A program made the translations under genes and the position numbers. The notes under the pieces are model-generated. The model did not search any database. It worked only from the letters and a program-made list of their open reading frames with translations, and was not told the DNA's origin. Positions 61,101-64,000 of a DNA stretch of 64,000 nucleotides are shown here, one piece after another. Each line of letters starts with the position of its first letter. The first letter of the stretch is position 1. Source of the stretch: Pseudoxanthobacter soli DSM 19599 (GTDB lineage Bacteria > Pseudomonadota > Alphaproteobacteria > Rhizobiales > Segnochrobactraceae); contig NZ_FRXO01000007.1 of the NCBI RefSeq assembly GCF_900148505.1, positions 1 through 64,000 on the forward strand, in the 5' to 3' direction.

Positions 61101-64000
61101 CAACGCCACCAACATGTTCTCCGGCACCTTCAGCGGCTCCGGCGGCGGCTTCGTCAAGACCGGCACCGGCAGCCTGACGCTGACGGATGCGTCCGGCACG
61201 TCCGCGGTCACGACGGCGACGGTCACCTCCGGTTCGCTGTTCGTCGACGGTGCGCTTGAGGCGACGACGGTCGCGGTGAACGGCGGCACCCTCGGCGGGT
61301 CCGGAACGCTCGGCGGTGCGGTGACGCTGGCCAACGGCGCGACGCTGGCGCCCGGCGCGAGCGGTGCCGCGGGCACGCTCTCGATCGCCGGCTCGCTGAT
61401 TGTCGGGACCGGCGCGAACCTCGCGTTCGACCTCGCCCAGCCGAATGTGGAAGGCGGGAGCGAGAACGATCTCGTCAACGTCACCGGCGACCTCGCGCTC
61501 AACGGCGGCACGCTCACCGTCAACGACGGCGGGGGCTTCCTGCCGGGCAGCTACCGCCTGATCAACTACGGCGGCACGCTGACGAACGCCGGCGGCCTGA
61601 CCCTGTCCGACGTTCCGCCCGACCTGTCGTCGAGCGTGATCCAGACCGCGGTGACCGGCCAGGTGAACCTCGTCGTGGTGGCAAGCGGCGCCTCGACCCA
61701 ATGGTGGAACGGCGCCGGCACACCGGGCAGCGGTGTCATCACCGGCGGCAGCGGCACCTGGGGTTCCTCCGCCAACTGGACCAACGTGGACGGCACCGTC
61801 GCCCAGAGCTGGATCGGCGGCGGCACCGCGATCTTCACCGGCACGGCCGGCACCGTCGACCTGCCCGGTGCCGAAAGCGCCTCTGGGCTGCAGTTCTCCA
61901 CCGACGGCTATCGCATCACCGGGGCCGGGACGCTGACGCTGGTGACGCAGTCGGATGGTGACGCGCCGTTCGTGCGGGTCGACCAGGGCGTGACGGCGAC
62001 GATTGCCACGACCATCGCCGGCGCCGCGGGCCTGACCAAGACGGATGCCGGCACGCTGGTGCTTGCCGGCACCAACACCTATGCCGGCGGAACCACCATC
62101 GCCGGCGGCACGCTGCAGGTCGGCGCGGACGCCAATCTCGGTGCCGCCGCGGGCGGGCTCGTGCTCGATGGCGGCACGCTCGCGACCACCGCCTCGTTCA
62201 CCACCGCGCGGACGGTGTCGCTCGCGGGTGCGGGCACCTTCACGCCGGCCGCCGGCACCGCGCTGACGGTGGCGGGCGCAATCTCCGGCGCCGGCACGCT
62301 GAATGCGGCCGGGCCGGGCACGCTGATCCTGACCGGAACGAACACTTTCACCGGCGGCACGACGATTGCCGCCGGCGCGACCCTGCAGGTCGGCAACGGC
62401 GGCACGGCGGGCACGCTTTCGGGCACGGTGGCCAACAGCGGCGCGCTCGTGTTCGACCGTGCCGACACCATCAGCTTCGCCGGGGCCATCACCGGCAGCG
62501 GCAGCCTGACCCAGGCCGGTACCGGCACGCTGGTGCTGACCGGCACGAACAGCTTCACCGGCGGCACCACCATCGCCGCCGGCACGCTGCAGCTCGGCGA
62601 CGGCAATACCGCCGGCACGCTTGCCGGTGCCATCGCCAACAACGGCGCGCTGGTGTTCGGCGCGGCGTCCGGCACGACGACGCTCGCCGGCGCGATCTCG
62701 GGTACGGGTGCCGTGACCCAGGCCGGGGCCGGCACCACCGTGCTCGGCGGCGCGAACAGCTATACCGGCGGCACCTTCCTCAATGGGGGTACGCTTTCGG
62801 TGGCGACCGACGCCAATCTCGGCGCCGCGAGTGGAGCGCTCGCTTTCAACGGCGGCACGCTTTCGACCACGGCGAGCTTCGCGACCGGCCGGACGGTGTC
62901 GCTCGGCACCGGCGGCGGCACGTTCGCGCCCGCCTCCGGCACCACGCTGACGCTCGGCGCGCCGGTGACCGGGGCCGGCGGCCTCGTGCAGGCCGGGCCG
63001 GGCACGCTGGTGCTGACGGCCGAGAACACCTATTCCGGCGGCACGACCATCTCCGGCGGGACGCTGCAGATCGGCGCCGGCGGCACGACGGGCAGCATCA
63101 CCGGCAACGTCGTCGACAACGGCACCCTCGCCTTCAACCGTTCCGACGAGGTGGTGTTTACCGGCGACATCAGCGGCACCGGCGGCGTGGTGCAGGCCGG
63201 CACCGGCACGCTGCAACTCGCCGGCAACAACAGCTATACCGGCGCCACCACGGTGTTGAGCGGCACGCTGAGGCTGACCGGAACGCTCGATCCCACCACG
63301 GGCCTTGCCGCCGATGGCGGCGTGATCGACCTTGGCGATTCCAACCAGACGGTCGCCTACCTCTCCGGCAGCGGCGGGACCATTCGCCTCGGCGCCGGCA
63401 CGCTGACTGTCAACCAGAGCACGGACACCACCTTCGGCGGCGTGCTGGAGGGAAGCTCCGGCTTCATCAAGACCGGCGGCGGCGTGCTCGACATCACCGG
63501 CGACAGCCCCGGCTTCACCGGCCCGACCACCGTGACCGGTGGCACGCTCAAGGTGAACGGCTCGCTGGCGAACTCCATCGTGACGGTCGGGACCGCGCCC
63601 GACGGGACGCCGGCGATCATCGGCGGCAACGGCACCATCGGCGGGCTCGTGCTCGCCGGAGGCATCGTCTCGCCCGGCAACTCGCCCGGCACGCTCACGG
63701 TCAACGGCAATGCCGCGTTCGGCGCCGGCTCGGTCTACCGCGTCGAGGTGATGGCGGACGGCACCGGCGATCTCATCGCCGCGGGCGGCACGGTGACGAT
63801 CGCCAACGGCGCGGCGGTTCAGGTGGTGGCGCTCGACAGCGGTTCCGCCTACGGGCGTCGGACGACCTACACCATCATCACGGCCGACGGCGGGGTGAGC
63901 GGCCGGTTCTCCGACGTCACCAGCAACTACGCGTTCCTGACCCCGGAACTCATCTACGAGCCGACGAGCGTGCTGCTCTCGCTCTCGCGCAACACGGTGC
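52198..64000 (+). CDS. Giant autotransporter, 5' part (signal peptide and passenger, at least 3934 codons)
   Basis: One uninterrupted frame runs from ATG 52198 to the window end. The signal peptide MASGSSDFARRLLLGVAALSLMGPRPGLA is cleaved before DSVTV. The passenger is almost entirely autotransporter-associated beta-strand repeats (GTLTLTGANTYTGGTTISAGTL and variants). Large duplications are visible: 1134 bp (53977-56244), 792 bp (56938, 59101, 59893) and a 2958-bp spaced copy of a cap module (about 58300-58990 and 61260-61950). Two CxxxxxC pairs lie at 54478-54498 and 55612-55632. The last bases (SPGNSPGTLTVNGNAAF at about 63672, ending LLSLSRNTV) match the pre-barrel segment of the autotransporter at 1-3516, so the barrel should start just beyond 64000. 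The start has only a G-rich weak ribosome site; GTG 52129 is an alternative. Expected role: surface adhesin. Confidence 0.92.
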   Translation, partial: MASGSSDFARRLLLGVAALSLMGPRPGLADSVTVTTQPDFTSAVNSAIASGQPNQITASGGGVFVAAPAWTLPGAASPLALTFDVSPFDIGTSDGAATLTLGAGSSITVNTAVGSASGRIEIGNGGTGTLNITGGTVEFVIANGASPPPTSIGRLWVGGGSSNPGSGNGTLNMSGGLLLYDYVDGATDLANYGGLAIGRGTGVTGLFNQTGGTVRFLSGGAVDLGTQGGTGTYSLSGDAVFDAGHGGMTMYVGSRTSGAGGTGTASTANLNISDSARFTITTGSNTGGQLFIGDAKATGTVTQSGADSVVTLSLLNPIQLGSDVSSVGTGGTGTYNLSAGTLTVQNPGGSANFIVGSAAGGTGAFNISGGTATLATNLTLANNATATGTVTQTGGTLTLSGSHLSFGAGTGTLNLNGGTFAVGGTNGIQGTGTFNFGGGTLQVVGSSLTTSTAAAILTGKTATIDTNGLNATFSGVLSGSGAVAKTGSGSLTLSGANTYGGGTTLSAGTIVVGSNGALGSGMLTFAANGTLSFTGATAVSNSIAVGNGLIATLDRAAGTTTLSGGIFGGNGLVKTGVGTVALSAASNYAGATTISGGTLTAGVAGALPTGTAVDIAAGATLNITANQTISALTGAGAVTTNTSNLTLNNTADSTFSGTITNGSVSWINPYGVFTKTGTGTLTLDSATIAGGETHLEGGTIAMTGGTSSVDYFAVGTGTGNTATFTISGGTLNTGVAMQVGDWGGTGTVNQTGGVVNISPTCGDTARCATLNVGNQGGNGTYNISGGMLNLVGGLNDIGRNTGSRAASTGLLHISGAAVVALQTDSNGPASLVIGNRDNTATVAQSSGRIIQDGGTLTIGASSHLYLSAYGNGQYDLNGGTLQVGGADGLVGHYAGSGSYVFNLGGGTIQVIGSTLTTNVAATLVSGTTSTIDTNGFAANLSGVFSGTGALVKTGPGTLTLSGANTYTGGTTISGGTLTASTAGALPTGTAIDIAAGATLNITASQTISALTGAGAVTTNTSNLTLNNTADNTFSGTITNGGVSWINPYGVFTKTGTGTLTLDSVTIAGGETHLEGGAIAVTGGTSSIDYFSVGGGIGNTAALNISGGTLNTGIAMQVGDWGGTGTVNQTGGVVNISPTCGDVARCVTLNIGNQGGNGTYNISAGTLNLLGGLNDIGRNSGSQPVSTGLLHLSGTGTVSVQTGVNGPASLVIGNRESGATQGQSSGRILQDGGTLTVNAGSHLYLSAYGNGQYDLNGGTLQVGGADGLVGRYAGSGSYVFNLGGGTIQVIGSALSTNVAATLVSATTSAVDTNGLGATLSGVFSGAGALQKIGAGTLTLSGANTYSGGTTISGGTVQIATDGNLGNAAGGLALDDGTLATTGTFSTTRAITLDTGGGTLDIGSGTTLTATGAVTGDGGLTKTGAGTLVLSGANGYLGGTTISGGTVQVASDGNLGGAAGGLAFGGGTLATTGTFASARAVTLNGGGGSVSVADGTALTLSGNIGGTGGLTKTGTGTLTLTGTSSYSGGTTVSAGVLSGTTASLQGDIVNDAAVVFDQSATGTYAGDMSGSGSLTVSGTGTLILTGANTYSGGTTISAGTLQVSAASLPGDVVDNASLVFDQATDATFSGDISGTGAVTKMGAGTLTLTGANSYAGGTTISAGVLQVTPASLPGDATVSTGATLAFDMVTDASYGGAVSGAGGLRKTGASTLTLTGANSQTGGTAVDGGTLQVGNGGTSGSLTGPVTLASGTALVFDRSDTVAFAGAISGAGALEQAGSGTLTLTGTNSYTGGTTVSAGVLSGTTASVQGDIVNNAAVVFEQSTTGTYAGDMSGSGTLTVSGTGTVVLTGTNTYTGGTTISTGAGLRVGDGGASGSLTGAIANAGTLTFDSTATLTVSGVISGAGTLTQAGTGTTVLSGANTYSGATSIVAGTLEAAAANVLSASSAVDVGAAGTLNISGGNQTIAGLTGAGAVATGVRTLTVGGGNTDDVFSGTFRGNGGLVKTGTGSLTLIDASGNSVVDTVQLSSGSLFVNGWLSVSTATVTGGTLGGSGTLDGGVSLGSGGTLAPGANGAAGTLTIGGGLTVAAGSNLLFDLGQPNVVGGSQNDRIVVGSGLTLDGGIVTINAGSDFLPGSYQLISYDGPLSGADLTLANVPANLSSSVIQTAVTGQVNLIAIEDGLSMQWWNGAGAAGSGTITGGDGTWSTSANWSNVDGTIGQSWIDGGMAVFTGTAGTVDLPDPVNASGLQFAVDGYQLTGGGTLILVAAADSTAPFIRVDEDATATIAVQIDGGAGLTKTGVGTLILTGANTYTGGTTISAGTLQVSAASLPGDVVDNASLVFDQTIDATFAGAISGTGAVTKTGAGTLTLTGANSYAGGTTISAGVLQVTPASLPGNATVSAGATLAFEIATDATYGGAVSGAGVLQKDGTGTLTLTGANSQTGGTTVDGGTLQIGNGGTSGSLAGPVTLASGTALVFDRSDTVAFAGSISGAGALEQAGGGTLTLTGTNSYTGGTTVSAGVLSGTTASLQGDILNNATVTFVQSTGGTYAGAMSGTGSLTVSGTGTVVLTGANTYTGGTTISAGTLQASAASLPGDVVDNASLVFDQTIDATFAGAISGTGAVTKTGTGTLTLTGTNSYTGGTTVSAGVLEVTPASLPGDAAVASGATLAFGMTSSATFSGAISGAGALQKSGVSTLTLTGANSQTGGTTVNGGTLQIGDGGTSGSLAGPVTLASGTTLVFDRSDAVSFAGAISGAGVLEQAGSGTLTLTGTNSYSGGTTVSAGVLSGTTASLQGDIVNNANVTFAQSTGGTYAGTMTGTGSLTISGSGVITLSGAAAQTGGTTIAAGAVLQVGDGATDGSLSGDVSTSGTLSFARSDAVAFAGAISGTGSVTQAGTGTTTLSGANSYSGMTSILAGTLAGGAAGALSASSSVYIGPGGTLALGDFDQTVAGLMGAGAASLGANTLTLDSNATNMFSGTFSGSGGGFVKTGTGSLTLTDASGTSAVTTATVTSGSLFVDGALEATTVAVNGGTLGGSGTLGGAVTLANGATLAPGASGAAGTLSIAGSLIVGTGANLAFDLAQPNVEGGSENDLVNVTGDLALNGGTLTVNDGGGFLPGSYRLINYGGTLTNAGGLTLSDVPPDLSSSVIQTAVTGQVNLVVVASGASTQWWNGAGTPGSGVITGGSGTWGSSANWTNVDGTVAQSWIGGGTAIFTGTAGTVDLPGAESASGLQFSTDGYRITGAGTLTLVTQSDGDAPFVRVDQGVTATIATTIAGAAGLTKTDAGTLVLAGTNTYAGGTTIAGGTLQVGADANLGAAAGGLVLDGGTLATTASFTTARTVSLAGAGTFTPAAGTALTVAGAISGAGTLNAAGPGTLILTGTNTFTGGTTIAAGATLQVGNGGTAGTLSGTVANSGALVFDRADTISFAGAITGSGSLTQAGTGTLVLTGTNSFTGGTTIAAGTLQLGDGNTAGTLAGAIANNGALVFGAASGTTTLAGAISGTGAVTQAGAGTTVLGGANSYTGGTFLNGGTLSVATDANLGAASGALAFNGGTLSTTASFATGRTVSLGTGGGTFAPASGTTLTLGAPVTGAGGLVQAGPGTLVLTAENTYSGGTTISGGTLQIGAGGTTGSITGNVVDNGTLAFNRSDEVVFTGDISGTGGVVQAGTGTLQLAGNNSYTGATTVLSGTLRLTGTLDPTTGLAADGGVIDLGDSNQTVAYLSGSGGTIRLGAGTLTVNQSTDTTFGGVLEGSSGFIKTGGGVLDITGDSPGFTGPTTVTGGTLKVNGSLANSIVTVGTAPDGTPAIIGGNGTIGGLVLAGGIVSPGNSPGTLTVNGNAAFGAGSVYRVEVMADGTGDLIAAGGTVTIANGAAVQVVALDSGSAYGRRTTYTIITADGGVSGRFSDVTSNYAFLTPELIYEPTSVLLSLSRNTV
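53977..56244 (+). repeat. 1134-bp tandem duplication in the giant passenger
   Basis: 53977-55110 and 55111-56244 encode two 378-residue copies. Long stretches are identical or nearly so (GALPTGTA-DIAAGATLNITA, SWINPYGVFTKTGTGTLTLD, HLYLSAYGNGQYDLNGGTLQ). The period is exact at several anchor points: 54007/55141, 54241/55375 and 54478/55612. The region 52660-53690 is a more diverged relative. Confidence 0.9.
56938..60684 (+). repeat. 792-bp modules in the giant passenger
   Basis: A module starting CTGACCGGCGCCAACACCTA occurs at about 56941, 59104 and 59896. The second and third are adjacent and in exact 792-bp phase, nearly identical over long stretches; the first is 2163 bp earlier. The first and second are separated by the cap module with QWWNGAG. 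Confidence 0.85.
58230..61960 (+). repeat. Duplicated cap plus tryptophan-rich module in the giant passenger
   Basis: The segment from GSLFVNGW through LAPGANGAAGTLTI, FLPGSYQLISY, SSSVIQTAVTGQVNL and QWWNGAG to GTAGTVDLP (about 58280-58920) recurs at about 61240-61870, 2958 bp later (QWWN at 58741 and 61699). The LAPGA...GTL...FDL...NDL piece resembles the terminal passenger cap, which here occurs internally. Confidence 0.85.

Noticed and set aside
58822-63216. A 1464-codon open frame on the minus strand inside the giant autotransporter.
   Set aside because: It is antisense to a clear beta-strand repeat passenger. Its length reflects the repeat structure and GC content; the translation is low-complexity Ala/Gly/Arg with no family motif.

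Overview
The window is GC-rich alphaproteobacterial chromosome. The gene families point to the order Hyphomicrobiales (Rhizobiales): an HWE histidine kinase, a Caulobacter/rhizobial-type oxidative pentose operon, many sugar ABC transporters and RIME-like intergenic repeats. This placement is inferred from gene content, not from a marker gene. I found no rRNA, tRNA, CRISPR array, transposase or phage gene.

Layout. (1) 1-3516: the 3' part of a type V autotransporter with a 192-nt repeat series and a complete beta-barrel. (2) 4478-8678: poxB-cydA-cydB, a two-enzyme route from pyruvate to oxygen through the quinone pool. (3) 9019-20981: a Tat-exported alpha/beta hydrolase, two AraC regulators, a 1717-residue pseudokinase/ATPase/histidine-kinase hybrid, an SDR oxidoreductase and a GGDEF-EAL protein. 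(4) 21068-31802: an IclR regulator and aldose epimerase, divergent from a Weimberg-like operon (pentonate dehydratase, XylB-like dehydrogenase, XylX-like dehydratase). This is followed by a polyamine/iron-class ABC transporter and an RraA-like protein. (5) 31934-36340, minus strand: kaiC-kaiB-HWE histidine kinase with overlapping genes, then a phosphopantetheinyl transferase. A perfect FNR/FixK-type box lies 44 bp upstream of kaiC. (6) 36757-51746: a large two-armed catabolic locus of unknown substrate. The minus arm has a metal-cupin isomerase, KDPG aldolase, AroE-like dehydrogenase, 2-hydroxyacid dehydrogenase, MBL-fold hydrolase and RpiR regulator. The plus arm has a ribose-class ABC transporter, FGGY kinase, two SDRs, a GldA-like dehydrogenase and a GlcD-like oxidase. 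(7) 52198-64000: one uninterrupted reading frame of at least 3934 codons, a giant autotransporter passenger built from large duplicated modules. Its barrel lies beyond the window.

The cell suggested is a metabolically versatile, probably plant- or biofilm-associated bacterium that oxidises sugars and sugar acids, copes with varying oxygen and displays very large adhesin-like surface proteins. The most notable items are the kai operon with its oxygen-type promoter box, the giant passenger with internal tandem amplifications, and the undefined catabolic locus at 36.7-51.7 kb. Recurrent small structures are also informative. Mosaic repeats supply stop codons, short tandem duplications lie over or next to stop codons of permease genes, and hairpins sit between the binding-protein and ATPase genes of both ABC operons.
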